The position numbers were made by a program, and so were the translations under genes. A model generated the notes under the pieces. That model searched no databases and was not told the DNA's origin. It was given only the letters and a program-made list of their open reading frames with translations. 61,218 bases of DNA from a virus, in IMG/VR virus record IMGVR_UViG_3300017917_002198, positions 1 through 61,218 of that record; one strand, written 5' to 3'. Of the stretch, positions 30,419 to 39,243 are shown piece by piece; within the stretch, counting starts at the first letter, position 1, and each line of letters starts with the position of its first letter.

Positions 30419-30868
30419 ATGAATTTAGAATCAGTTACGAACATAGACACTATAATAAACAACCCTAACTTCAACATAAATGAATGGTTTGGATATGTTT
30501 ATTTAACAGTACATACTCCTACTAATAGAATGTATATTGGTAAAAAACAGTTTTTTAGTAGCCAAAACAAGAAACTAGGTAAAAAGGAATTAGCAGCTAT
30601 ACCTGTTACTAGGGGCCGTAGACCAACCAAGAAAAAAGTAATAACAGAAAGCAACTGGAAAACATATTATGGTTCATCTGAAGAAGTTAAACAGCTTCCA
30701 CACGATGAATTAGAACGTTATATAATAAAGTTATGTAAAACATCCAAACAACTAACATATTGGGAAACAAAATATTTGTTTGAATATAATGTTTTAGAGG
30801 ATGATCGTTACATGAATGATAATATATTAGGTACCTTTTTTAAAAAAGATTTGTTAGAGGCCAAATAA
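30419..30868 (+). CDS. GIY-YIG-like endonuclease, 149 aa
   Basis: WFGYVYLTVHTPTNRMYIGK (about 22-41) gives the GIY-YIG signature in degenerate form (Y-V-Y and Y-I-G). Then come SNWKTYYGSSEEV and a C-terminal helix with Glu (YWETKYLFEYNVLEDDRYMN). This layout is common in free-standing phage homing endonucleases of Seg-like type. Its insertion between the ART-like gene and the primase suggests a mobile gene. It is followed by a middle-type promoter before the primase. Confidence 0.75.
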   Translation: MNLESVTNIDTIINNPNFNINEWFGYVYLTVHTPTNRMYIGKKQFFSSQNKKLGKKELAAIPVTRGRRPTKKKVITESNWKTYYGSSEEVKQLPHDELERYIIKLCKTSKQLTYWETKYLFEYNVLEDDRYMNDNILGTFFKKDLLEAK

Positions 30869-30881
30869 GTTTATATATTCA
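30857..30881 (+). promoter_or_regulatory. Cassette-like promoter before the primase gene
   Basis: GAGGCCAAAT (30857-30866) and TATATTCA (30874-30881). The GGCCAAA to TATATTCA spacing equals that of the early cassettes, without the GGTA prefix. Confidence 0.5.
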
Positions 30882-30885
30882 TTAT

Positions 30886-31830
30886 ATGGATAACGCAGCT
30901 TTATTGTTTCTAGTTGAATCAGTATTAGATAAAGGACAATCTACAAGTAAAGGTAATTACGCCTTTAAATGTCCCTTCTGTTCACATCATAAGAATAAAT
31001 TAGAAATTAATTTACGAACAACAGATAAACGTGAAAATTTTTGGCATTGTTGGATATGTGGTGTTAAAGGTAAAACATTATTATCTTTATTTAAAAAAAT
31101 TAAAGCACCTGCTGATAAAATAGCTGAACTAAATATTTTAATAATTCCATCTAAACATGAAAAGTATGTTACTGGAAATGGTGTTTTAGAATTACCAAAA
31201 GAATTTATTTCTTTATCTAATATTAATAATTTAGATAAATTAACACAAATCGAAGCAAAACACGCTCTAATATCATTAAAGAAACGAGGTATTACTCAAG
31301 ATGATATTATAAAATATAATATTGGTTTTTGTAAAGATGGACCCTACAATAACAGAGTTATTATCCCGTCATACGATAATAATAAAGCACTAAACTACTT
31401 TATAGCCAGATCATACAGAGACTCAGATCGCAAATATAAAAATCCTCCAGTAGCTGCTAAAGACACTATTGGTTGGGAATTATATATAAATTGGGATGCA
31501 CCTATAATACTTGTTGAAGGTATATTTGATGCATTAACTATTAAACGAAATGTTATACCATTATTTGGTAAAGTACTACATGATAAATTAATGAAAAAAC
31601 TAGTTGAATCTTCTGTTAATCGTATTTATATTGCTTTAGATAAAGATGCTAGAAAAGATGCACTTAAACAAGCTGAAAAATTAATGTCATATGGTAAAGA
31701 AGTATATATGGTAGAGATGGAAGGTAAAGATGCTAATGAAATAGGATTTGAAGCATTTTTAAATACAATTGAACAAACACAACCACTAACCTTCCACAGT
31801 TTACTTGAGAAAAAATTACAATTATTATGA
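30886..31830 (+). CDS. DNA primase, gp61-like, 314 aa
   Basis: N-terminal zinc finger C29-x2-C32 with C55-x2-C58 (FKCPFCSHH, FWHCWICG), then the Toprim domain with Glu211 (ILVEGIFDAL) and D252-x-D254 (ALDKDARKD). This is the bacterial/phage DnaG-type primase layout that makes RNA primers for lagging-strand synthesis. It is shorter than DnaG and has no helicase part. The stop overlaps the start of the nuclease gene at 31827, so they are translated together. Confidence 0.88.
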   Translation: MDNAALLFLVESVLDKGQSTSKGNYAFKCPFCSHHKNKLEINLRTTDKRENFWHCWICGVKGKTLLSLFKKIKAPADKIAELNILIIPSKHEKYVTGNGVLELPKEFISLSNINNLDKLTQIEAKHALISLKKRGITQDDIIKYNIGFCKDGPYNNRVIIPSYDNNKALNYFIARSYRDSDRKYKNPPVAAKDTIGWELYINWDAPIILVEGIFDALTIKRNVIPLFGKVLHDKLMKKLVESSVNRIYIALDKDARKDALKQAEKLMSYGKEVYMVEMEGKDANEIGFEAFLNTIEQTQPLTFHSLLEKKLQLL

Positions 31831-32609
31831 TAGAAAAAAACACAAACATTATTAAAGATCCCAAAATAAAGCGGATTGTTGAATATAGTAGTGATACTAA
31901 ACAAATTAATGTATTAGATCAACGTTTTTACAAACGTAACGATAAATTTTATCCATCTGTTAGTACTATATTAAATTATTTCCCTAAAAATAATTTTTTC
32001 CATAATTGGTTAAAAGATGTAGGACACAATGCTGAAATAATTGCTTCTAAAGCGGCCGCTGAAGGCACACAAGTACACAATGCTATTGAAGCATTTATAA
32101 ATGGAGAAGAAATAAATTGGATTGATGAATATGGAAATGTAAAGTATAATTTAGATGTTTGGAAAATGATTTTAAAGTTTGCTGAATTTTGGAATACACA
32201 CAAACCAGAATTAATAGCAGCTGAATACCATTTATTTTCAGACGAATACCAATATGCAGGTACGGCTGATTTAGTTGTAAGATTAAATGAGAAGATATGG
32301 TTGATAGATATTAAAACATCAAATTCATTACACACATCATATGATTTACAATTAGCATCATATGCTAAAGCGTGGAATGAAACACACGATCAACACGTTG
32401 AAGAAACCGGAATATTATGGTTAAAAGCGGCTACCCGTGGTGAGGGTAAAAAAGGTAAGATACAAGGTAAAGGTTGGGAATTAAAAGTAATAGGGGAAAT
32501 TGAAAAAAACTTTAGTATGTTTACAAACATATACGAAATATATAAATTAGAAAATCCAGAACATGAACCTGTTACTGAATTATTACCAACATCTATTAAA
32601 CTTTCTTAA
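31827..32609 (+). CDS. PD-(D/E)XK nuclease, 260 aa
   Basis: RecB/Cas4-type PD-(D/E)XK signature: HNAIEAFINGEE (about residue 90), AGTADLVV with D148, then LIDIKTS with D161-x-K163, and QLASYAKAW with the Gln-x-x-x-Tyr motif. Such enzymes act as exonucleases in DNA repair, recombination or degradation. Length is normal for the single-domain type. Four-base overlap with the primase gene suggests a replication or recombination role. Confidence 0.85.
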   Translation: MIEKNTNIIKDPKIKRIVEYSSDTKQINVLDQRFYKRNDKFYPSVSTILNYFPKNNFFHNWLKDVGHNAEIIASKAAAEGTQVHNAIEAFINGEEINWIDEYGNVKYNLDVWKMILKFAEFWNTHKPELIAAEYHLFSDEYQYAGTADLVVRLNEKIWLIDIKTSNSLHTSYDLQLASYAKAWNETHDQHVEETGILWLKAATRGEGKKGKIQGKGWELKVIGEIEKNFSMFTNIYEIYKLENPEHEPVTELLPTSIKLS

Positions 32610-32644
32610 TAAAAACTTTTTATTTTTTAATTAAAACTAAACAC

Positions 32645-35182
32645 ATGAAAAAAACAGCAATTTTAATTGCCGCCTTGTTTTTGGGAATGACGACATTCGC
32701 CCAAATTAAAGGTAAAGTGGTGGATCAAAACACAAAAGAAGTACTAGCAGGAGCAACAGTTAGTACAGAAAAAGGAAGTGTAACATCTGGATTAGATGGT
32801 ACCTTTGAGTTTAAAACAGTAAAAAACGGAGACAGATTAAAAGTATCTTTTGTTGGATACAAGAATGTTGATGTTGTTGCTAAAAACGGAATGACAGTTG
32901 AATTACCATCAACGTCAATTGGTCTTAAAGAAGTAGCAGTAATGTCTTCTTATGGTATAGACAGAAAAACACCAGCTGCTATATCATCAGTAAATACAAA
33001 ATTTGCACAAGAGAATTTAGGTTCTCAAGAATTACCTGAATTACTGAAAGTTACCCCATCAGCATTTATTACTAAGTCAGGAGGTGGGTTAGGTGATTCT
33101 CGTATTAACATTAGAGGATTTGATCAGAAAAACGTAGCAGTATTAATTAACGGTATACCGGTTAATGATATGGAAAATGGTTGGGTTTATTTTTCTAACT
33201 GGGCTGGTATTGGTGATGCCTTAAAACAAATGCAAGTACAAAGAGGTTTAGGTGCTTCTAAATTAGCTATTCAATCAGTTGGTGGTACAATGAATATTAT
33301 TACTAAAACTACTGATGCTGAGAAAGGTGGTTCTATTCAACAATCTTTAACTGATTTTGGACAATCTAAAACTGTATTGTCGTTATCTACTGGAAATACT
33401 AAGTATGGTGCATTATCTTTTGTAGGTAGTACCACTCAAGGACAAGGTTATATAAATGGTACATGGGCTAAAGCATATTCATACTTTTTATCATATGCTA
33501 AAGATTTAGGAACTCACCATAAAATTCAATTTATTGCTTTAGGTGCTCCACAAGAACATGGACAACGTAGTTCAAGATTAACAGCAGCGGAATATGATAA
33601 ATATGGCTTGAAATACAATAAAGATTTATATATGGCTTATGGAGCCCAAAATAATATCAATATTAACTATTTCCACAAACCAATATTCCAGTTAAACCAT
33701 TATTGGACTGTTAATACCAAAACAAACATTACAACTTCGTTGTACGCTTCTTTTGGACATGGGGGTGGTAGTGGTGCTATTGGTTCATATGCAAACACAA
33801 TCGTTAGAGACGGTGAAGGAAGATTATTATTTGATCCCCAATTGGTTACAAATATGAATTCTTCAACAGGATCTAAATATGGTATTAGAAATTCAATCAA
33901 TAATCACACTTGGTATGGTGTATTATCAACATTAAATCACCAATTAAGTAATACATTAAATTTAACATTTGGTATTGATGCTAGAACTTATAAAGGAACT
34001 CACTTCAGAGAAATGAGAAATTTATTAGGTGGTTCTTTTTATAAAGATGCTTTTACAACAAAAGCAACAGTAGATCCTAATTCAAGTTCTTATTGGGATA
34101 TTACATCAGTTACACCAGTAAATAATCGTATCGCTTATGATAATGATGGTCTAGTTGATTATTATGGTTCTTTTGGTCAATTAGAATACTCAAAAAACAA
34201 ACTATCAGCGTTTGCTCAAGGTGCAATATCTGAAACAAAATATGGTAGAGTTGATAGATACAATGCTACTTATACTGAATACAATGCTGAAAGAGTATCA
34301 ATTACTGGTTACAATTATAAAGGTGGATTTAACTATAATTTAACTGATAAACACAATGTATTTGTAAATGGTGGACAATATAGTAGAGCTCCGTATTTTG
34401 GATTTATATATAATGGAACAACTACAACATCAAATCCTAATAGTGGTAATGCTGTAAATAAATCAATTACTAACGAAAAAGCAACTGCCGTTGAAGTTGG
34501 ATATGGATACCGTTCCAAAGGTTTTAGATTTAAAGCAAATGCTTATTATACTAACTTTAAAAACCGTTCTTTAACTTCACCATTATTAACTAATCCTGAT
34601 GGAACACAATATAGAGCGTTAATTGTAGGTCAAGATGCATTACATAAAGGTATTGAACTTGAAGCTCAAGTTAAATTAACTAAAAAATTAGACATTAATG
34701 CATTCGGATCTTTTGGTGATTGGAAATGGAAAGGTAATGCTTCTGCAACACTGCGTGATGAAATATTAAACGTTGATAAGAAAGTAGCAATTTATTCTGA
34801 TGGTTTATATGTTGGTGACCAACCACAAACCCAAGTTGGTGGATATGTTAGATACCAATTAACTAAAAGTTTAGACGCTTCAGCAACTTATACTTATAAT
34901 GCTAAGTATTATAGTTACTATGATCCATCTTCAAGAACAACAGCAAGTATAACATCACAACCATATAAATTAGATAATTTTGGTGTGGCTGATGCTAGAA
35001 TTGGTTACAAATTTAAAATTGGTAAATTAGATTCTTATGCTCAAGCGCAGGTTTATAATTTATTAAATACTAATTATTGGGCTGAAGCTAATGATGCTGG
35101 TGGTAATGCCGTTGGTACATTAGGTAGCGGATTTAAAGGATGGGGACGTAATTCTAATGTAAGCGTTAAGATTAACTTCTAA
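32645..35182 (+). CDS. TonB-dependent outer-membrane receptor, 845 aa
   Basis: Complete receptor. Residues 1-20 are a signal peptide (MKKTAILIAALFLGMTTFAQ), 21-95 a carboxypeptidase-regulatory-like beta domain (GKVVDQNTKEVLAGATVSTE), and about 96-101 a TonB-box-like KEVAVM. Residues 107-222 are the plug (GLGDSRINIRGFDQ, VLINGIPVNDMENGWVYFSN, VGGTMNIITKT). The rest is a 22-strand-type barrel ending in Phe (SVKINF). No frameshift or stop. Base use matches neighbouring phage genes. It starts 36 bases after the nuclease gene and ends at its own terminator (35203-35229). Its role in a phage is unknown; candidates are receptor exclusion, nutrient uptake or outer-membrane change. Confidence 0.92.
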   Translation: MKKTAILIAALFLGMTTFAQIKGKVVDQNTKEVLAGATVSTEKGSVTSGLDGTFEFKTVKNGDRLKVSFVGYKNVDVVAKNGMTVELPSTSIGLKEVAVMSSYGIDRKTPAAISSVNTKFAQENLGSQELPELLKVTPSAFITKSGGGLGDSRINIRGFDQKNVAVLINGIPVNDMENGWVYFSNWAGIGDALKQMQVQRGLGASKLAIQSVGGTMNIITKTTDAEKGGSIQQSLTDFGQSKTVLSLSTGNTKYGALSFVGSTTQGQGYINGTWAKAYSYFLSYAKDLGTHHKIQFIALGAPQEHGQRSSRLTAAEYDKYGLKYNKDLYMAYGAQNNININYFHKPIFQLNHYWTVNTKTNITTSLYASFGHGGGSGAIGSYANTIVRDGEGRLLFDPQLVTNMNSSTGSKYGIRNSINNHTWYGVLSTLNHQLSNTLNLTFGIDARTYKGTHFREMRNLLGGSFYKDAFTTKATVDPNSSSYWDITSVTPVNNRIAYDNDGLVDYYGSFGQLEYSKNKLSAFAQGAISETKYGRVDRYNATYTEYNAERVSITGYNYKGGFNYNLTDKHNVFVNGGQYSRAPYFGFIYNGTTTTSNPNSGNAVNKSITNEKATAVEVGYGYRSKGFRFKANAYYTNFKNRSLTSPLLTNPDGTQYRALIVGQDALHKGIELEAQVKLTKKLDINAFGSFGDWKWKGNASATLRDEILNVDKKVAIYSDGLYVGDQPQTQVGGYVRYQLTKSLDASATYTYNAKYYSYYDPSSRTTASITSQPYKLDNFGVADARIGYKFKIGKLDSYAQAQVYNLLNTNYWAEANDAGGNAVGTLGSGFKGWGRNSNVSVKINF

Positions 35183-35193
35183 TTATATTCTTA

Positions 35194-35203
35194 AATATTT
35201 ATA
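35194..35203 (+). promoter_or_regulatory. Late-type promoter motif next to a terminator
   Basis: AATATTTATA directly before and touching the terminator stem. Transcription from here would have to pass the hairpin. Confidence 0.4.
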
Positions 35204-35229
35204 GGTGGTTTGACTTGTTCAAACCGCCT
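35203..35229 (+). terminator. Terminator after the receptor gene
   Basis: AGGTGGTTTGA (35203-35213), loop CTTGT, TCAAACCGCCT (35219-35229): 11 bp with one G-T pair, followed by ATTTTTATTTA. Confidence 0.9.
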
Positions 35230-35245
35230 ATTTTTATTTATATAT

Positions 35246-35253
35246 TATATTTA
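35246..35253 (+). promoter_or_regulatory. Promoter-like TATATTTA before the polyvalent gene
   Basis: TATATTTA three bases before the ATG at 35257. It lies just after the receptor terminator, so the next gene probably has its own start of transcription. Confidence 0.45.
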
Positions 35254-35256
35254 AAC

Positions 35257-37470
35257 ATGAATAATAATTTTACTGTTGGTTGGTGGAAAGAAGTATTAGA
35301 TCTTAACGAATACTCTAATAAAGTAATTAATACACTAGTAGACAAATTTAAGCAAGAAGAACCCAGTTTGGAAACAGACGTTATCAAAGCATATATCAAT
35401 CGTTTTGATCAAATTAAAAGTAGCCCTAAAATATCTAATAAAGATATTACTAAATATAGTTGGAAAGAATTAGAAACTGTAGTTAATGATAATCAACCAA
35501 AACGGGTTAAAGCAGGTAAAATTAATGATGGTGAACCGGAAAATGCTGATTTAGTTTATAATCAACATGGGTTAAGAGTGTACGTTGGTAGAGATCATAA
35601 AGCTTGTATTAAATATGGTAATGGATACTCATTTTGTATTTCTTCTCGAGGAGATGATGGGGAAAATATTTATTCAAATTATAGATATGATGAAATGGGA
35701 ACACCCTATTTTGTATTTGATGATACTAAGTCTTCTGAAAAGGATGAAAATGGAAAATTCATAGATGACTACCATTTACTTGTAGTATTTGTTTATATGG
35801 GTGAAGTCAAACCGTATTCAGTAACAAAAGCTAGTAATAAAGAAGGAGAAGAGTATTTTGATAGTTGGGACGATATGGTAAAAGCTTACCCGGAACAACC
35901 AAAGTTAAAATTTTTAAAAAATATAATTAAACCTATAGATATAGATCCAAAAGAAAAAACAAAATACGATATTAAAAATGAATACACTTGGAGGTTAAGC
36001 AATGTTAATAATGATTATTATAAAAAATATCAAAAAGAATTTGGGGATGAATATTCTTTTGAAAATATTATAGGAGCTAATGCTAAAATTGATGATATTA
36101 TAAAAGGTAAAACAGAAATATATCGTTTTAAGGGAAAACTTAAACCTACAGCAGATGAACAAGACTATGCATTTCTTAAAATAAGCCAATTTAGACTTAT
36201 AAAACCAGGAAATGTAGAAGAAGCATATAAAGAATTTATTGATAATATAATAATGCCCTCGTATATGGGTTCTAATGAAGATCACAATATTGTAGATGAT
36301 TGGATTATAACATATGTAAAAACAGATACTATAAAAAATCCCCAATATAAAGAATATCTTAAAAATATTAAACAGATAGTAGACCAATATAGAAGTGAAA
36401 TAAGTAAATTAAATTTACTAAAAGAAAATTTAAAACACAACAATAAACTAAATGAAAGCCAAACAGCTACTATTGGTGAGTTTGTTAAATATGCTATTAA
36501 GAATTTGGGAATACAAAAACCTCCACGTAACTTAACATTATCTTATGATAATAACAAAGCTAAAGATATGAGTAGCTTTGGTTATTTTGATCCAAATAAT
36601 AATAGAATATGGATCTATTGTGCTAATAGAAATATGGCTGATATTTTAAGAACATTAGCTCATGAATTAGTTCACCGTAAGCAAGATGAAGACGGTAGAA
36701 TAGATAATACAAGTGGTGAAACTGGTTCTGAAATTGAAAACGAAGCAAATGCTCAAGCTGGTGTTTTATTAAGAGATTTTGGTAAACAAAATAAAGACAT
36801 ATATGAAGTATTATTAAGAGAGGGAGTGTATGGAGATTATTTATTTGGAGACAAAGAATCAGGAGTAGCTATACTATGGTATGAAGATGAAAAAGAAGAA
36901 GATACAGTTGCTGAACATGCATTGTTTAATTTGTTAAGAAAGTATGCGAGCTCTACAGCAGATATTTATGGTACTATTAATTTAGATCATTTAATTCCGG
37001 TATTAAAAGAATTAAAAAAGGAATACCCTGAGATAGTAGACCCAAAAATAAACGGCGAAACATATATCTATAGAGGAACATCAATACCTGAAGAAAAATT
37101 AAATGAATTGATGTATGGAGCAAAAACAGAACCATACACAAAAACGTACGATCAGGGTATTATAATAATGAATCAAATGTATTCATCTAGACGTAAAGTA
37201 CAATCATGGAGTATTAATTACAACAATGCTGCTACATTCGCTGCGTCTACAGCAGAAACAAAAGGAGGGGTACCTGTAATAATGAGAGCAAAAGCTAAAA
37301 ATGCTGAACTATTCTTTAAACCAGAATTTATGGATAAATTAAGTTCACAGTTAGAAGACGAAACGTTTAATATTACTAACCCAATCCCAGCTGATGTTAT
37401 GGTATTAGAAAACTATAAAGATGATTTTGAAAATATAGAAGCAGGTTATCAACATACAAAACGAAAATAG
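35257..37470 (+). CDS. Polyvalent effector: metalloprotease motif plus R-S-E ADP-ribosyltransferase, 737 aa
   Basis: Start at MNNNFTVGWWKEVLDLNE. The longer frame from 35215 runs back into the terminator. Residues 1-18 are a tag ending Leu-Asn-Glu. Residues about 85-180 hold a KYGNGYSFCISSRG domain. Residues 388-400 contain two more L-x-E sites (LKE at 388-390, LNE at 398-400) in a Lys/Asn helix. HELVH at 469-473 (LRTLAHELVHRKQDE) is a zinc metalloprotease motif. The C-terminal domain has R606 (IYRGTS), S650-W-S652 and E700-D-E702: the R-S-E signature of arginine ADP-ribosyltransferases such as T4 Alt and ModA. Likely packaged, cut by the prohead protease, and injected. Confidence 0.78.
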   Translation: MNNNFTVGWWKEVLDLNEYSNKVINTLVDKFKQEEPSLETDVIKAYINRFDQIKSSPKISNKDITKYSWKELETVVNDNQPKRVKAGKINDGEPENADLVYNQHGLRVYVGRDHKACIKYGNGYSFCISSRGDDGENIYSNYRYDEMGTPYFVFDDTKSSEKDENGKFIDDYHLLVVFVYMGEVKPYSVTKASNKEGEEYFDSWDDMVKAYPEQPKLKFLKNIIKPIDIDPKEKTKYDIKNEYTWRLSNVNNDYYKKYQKEFGDEYSFENIIGANAKIDDIIKGKTEIYRFKGKLKPTADEQDYAFLKISQFRLIKPGNVEEAYKEFIDNIIMPSYMGSNEDHNIVDDWIITYVKTDTIKNPQYKEYLKNIKQIVDQYRSEISKLNLLKENLKHNNKLNESQTATIGEFVKYAIKNLGIQKPPRNLTLSYDNNKAKDMSSFGYFDPNNNRIWIYCANRNMADILRTLAHELVHRKQDEDGRIDNTSGETGSEIENEANAQAGVLLRDFGKQNKDIYEVLLREGVYGDYLFGDKESGVAILWYEDEKEEDTVAEHALFNLLRKYASSTADIYGTINLDHLIPVLKELKKEYPEIVDPKINGETYIYRGTSIPEEKLNELMYGAKTEPYTKTYDQGIIIMNQMYSSRRKVQSWSINYNNAATFAASTAETKGGVPVIMRAKAKNAELFFKPEFMDKLSSQLEDETFNITNPIPADVMVLENYKDDFENIEAGYQHTKRK

Positions 37471-37474
37471 GTTT

Positions 37475-38059
37475 ATGAATAACGAATCAATGTTACAACG
37501 GGAGTTTAAAAGTAAAGATGTACAACGTATGCGTAACATCATTACTAAAAATCACAATGCTAAAACAACAACCCAAATAGGTTATACTAAAAAACATGTT
37601 GATCATAGTGAAGGTGATGTTTGGGAAGAAGATGGTAAAAAATGGACTATTAAAAACGGTGTTAAACAAACAGTAACACGTTTTGATAGTTTAAAAAAAC
37701 TAATATCAATACCATTAACCTGTCCAAAATGCCATAATGCTATGAAACCTACTACATTAAATAAAAAGATGTGGCCTATTCATGGCACCTGTTTCGATTG
37801 TGTCATTGAAACAGAAACAGAATTAAAACGCCAAGGTAAATTTGATGAATACGCTCGTAATCTAATTTCACGTGGGGTTAAAACATATATTCAAGATCTT
37901 GAAGATGCTTTATTAGATTTATCATCTGAATCAAACAATGATTTTATAACCGAACATGGCGATGTAGAAAAATGGACTGGTAAAGGAGTAGACACTAAGA
38001 AGATAACGGTAGAAATACAAGAACATATACAAGAATTACGGAATCACATTAATATATAA
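37475..38059 (+). CDS. Zinc-ribbon protein, 194 aa
   Basis: The middle region has CPKCHNAMK and CFDCVIETE (C-x2-C, then C-x2-C about 24 residues later), a zinc-ribbon layout. The N-terminus (MNNESMLQREFKSKDVQRMR) is basic and helical. WEEDGKKWTIKNGVKQTVT resembles a short SH3-like segment found in phage proteins. The C-terminal part is helical and acidic. Function unknown; a link to the preceding effector or the virion is possible by position. Confidence 0.68.
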   Translation: MNNESMLQREFKSKDVQRMRNIITKNHNAKTTTQIGYTKKHVDHSEGDVWEEDGKKWTIKNGVKQTVTRFDSLKKLISIPLTCPKCHNAMKPTTLNKKMWPIHGTCFDCVIETETELKRQGKFDEYARNLISRGVKTYIQDLEDALLDLSSESNNDFITEHGDVEKWTGKGVDTKKITVEIQEHIQELRNHINI

Positions 38060-38067
38060 TATTTATT
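38058..38067 (+). promoter_or_regulatory. Late-type promoter motif
   Basis: AATATTTATT overlapping the preceding stop. The sequence ATATTTATTGGTATAAT is repeated before the portal gene (from 51741). Confidence 0.5.
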
Positions 38068-38101
38068 GGTATAATTTGTAAATTAAGTAATATATAAAAT
38101 A

Positions 38102-38374
38102 ATGAGTGATAATATCTGGTCAGTATTGATAACAGCGATAACGGTTTTGGGAGGCACATCAGCATTTAGATATTATGAAAAGAGAGCAATGCGTAAGGAA
38201 CGTGATGAAGAATTTATTCGTCATGATTGTAAAGATCGCATAGCAAAGTTAGAAGCACTATTAGAACAATCCTCTAAAGAAAAAGATGAACTAAGAAATT
38301 TAGTATTAAAATTAACAGCTGAAGTAGCCGAATTGCGTGTTAAAGTTGAATTTTTTGAAATATACGAAAAATGA
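38102..38374 (+). CDS. Membrane-anchored coiled-coil protein, possible holin-like, 90 aa
   Basis: Residues 5-24 are a hydrophobic helix (IWSVLITAITVLGGTSAFRY), followed by a basic-acidic mixed coiled coil (MRKERDEEFIRHDC, then KLEALLEQSSKEKDELRNLV and AEVAELRVKVEFFEIYEK). One membrane span with a cytoplasmic coiled coil fits small holins or structural membrane proteins. It overlaps the next gene by four bases. Holin role is a guess. Confidence 0.55.
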   Translation: MSDNIWSVLITAITVLGGTSAFRYYEKRAMRKERDEEFIRHDCKDRIAKLEALLEQSSKEKDELRNLVLKLTAEVAELRVKVEFFEIYEK

Positions 38375-38601
38375 TTAAACTATCAGAACTTATCCTAAAA
38401 GAAGGACCAGCAGAATACCCAGCAAATTATAAACCAGGAATAAGGGTAACTAAAGGTGGTTCAATGTGTGCTAATTGTGAATATTGGGAAGCAGATGGAA
38501 ATAAATGTAAAAATAAATATTGGTTAAAATGGCATGATAGTGTTGAAGAAATCCCTTATCCTGCTGATGAATATTGCTGCGATTGGTGGCATTCAAAATA
38601 A
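38371..38601 (+). CDS. Tagged Cys-rich small protein, 76 aa
   Basis: The tag MIKLSELILKE (Leu-Lys-Glu at 9-11) precedes a Cys-rich core: CANCEYWEADGNKCKNKYW and EYCCDWWHSK. The Cys order (C-x2-C, C, C-C) suggests a Zn or Fe-S centre, as in small high-potential iron-sulfur-like proteins. Predicted head cargo by the tag. No function is known. Confidence 0.65.
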   Translation: MIKLSELILKEGPAEYPANYKPGIRVTKGGSMCANCEYWEADGNKCKNKYWLKWHDSVEEIPYPADEYCCDWWHSK

Positions 38602-38607
38602 TAAACT

Positions 38608-39240
38608 ATGAAAAAAATAGATTTAATTGCTGAAGATTGTGGATGTAATGGTCCTAAATTAATAATTAAAGAAGGACAAAGTAGATTAATGTTATCTGAA
38701 GGTATTAAGTATCATATTAAAGAGGGTAGGATGCTTATTCATAATATCTATCGCCCGTTATCTGAAAAGTATTTTGCTTTATTTCGTGAAGCAAGAGAAT
38801 TATATAATAAAGGTATTATATCCGTTACGGAAAACGATGTTGAATTATTAGAATCAAGTATTGGTGAATTTGGAATTTACAATGGAATAAAAGTTCCACT
38901 TGATTATCCTATATCACTTGAGGAAATACAATCAATAGTTGAATCATTAGATGAAGCTAAAGATAAAAAGAAAACACCTCCAATTGGTAAACCAAAACGC
39001 GGTGGTTCTAAGAAATTTTATGTTTATGTTCGCAAGCCAGGTGGTGGTGTAAAAAAAGTATCATTTGGTCAAGCAGGTATGTCTGCTAAAATAAACAACC
39101 CTAAAGCTAGACAAGCATTTTCTAAGCGCCATAATTGTCCTCAGAAAAAGGATAGAACTAAAGCTTCATATTGGAGTTGCCGTTTACCTCGTTATGCTAA
39201 ATTATTAGGTATGAAAACATCCTTTTCAGGATATTGGTAG
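38608..39240 (+). CDS. Tagged protein with conserved phage C-terminal domain, 210 aa
   Basis: MKKIDLIAE is a short tag ending Ile-Ala-Glu. Several other L/I-x-E sites follow (IIKE, LSE, IKE). The C-terminal 75 residues (KFYVYVRKPGGGVKKVSFGQ, then HNCPQKKDRTKASYWSCRLP) resemble a domain seen often in T4-like phages of unknown role, with conserved His-Asn-Cys and Tyr-Trp-x-Cys. Overall basic C-terminus suggests DNA contact in the head. Confidence 0.65.
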   Translation: MKKIDLIAEDCGCNGPKLIIKEGQSRLMLSEGIKYHIKEGRMLIHNIYRPLSEKYFALFREARELYNKGIISVTENDVELLESSIGEFGIYNGIKVPLDYPISLEEIQSIVESLDEAKDKKKTPPIGKPKRGGSKKFYVYVRKPGGGVKKVSFGQAGMSAKINNPKARQAFSKRHNCPQKKDRTKASYWSCRLPRYAKLLGMKTSFSGYW

Positions 39241-39243
39241 TAG

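Noticed and set aside
35215-35256. Upstream start for the 737-aa protein
   Set aside because: It would translate through the receptor gene's terminator hairpin and precede the TATATTTA motif.
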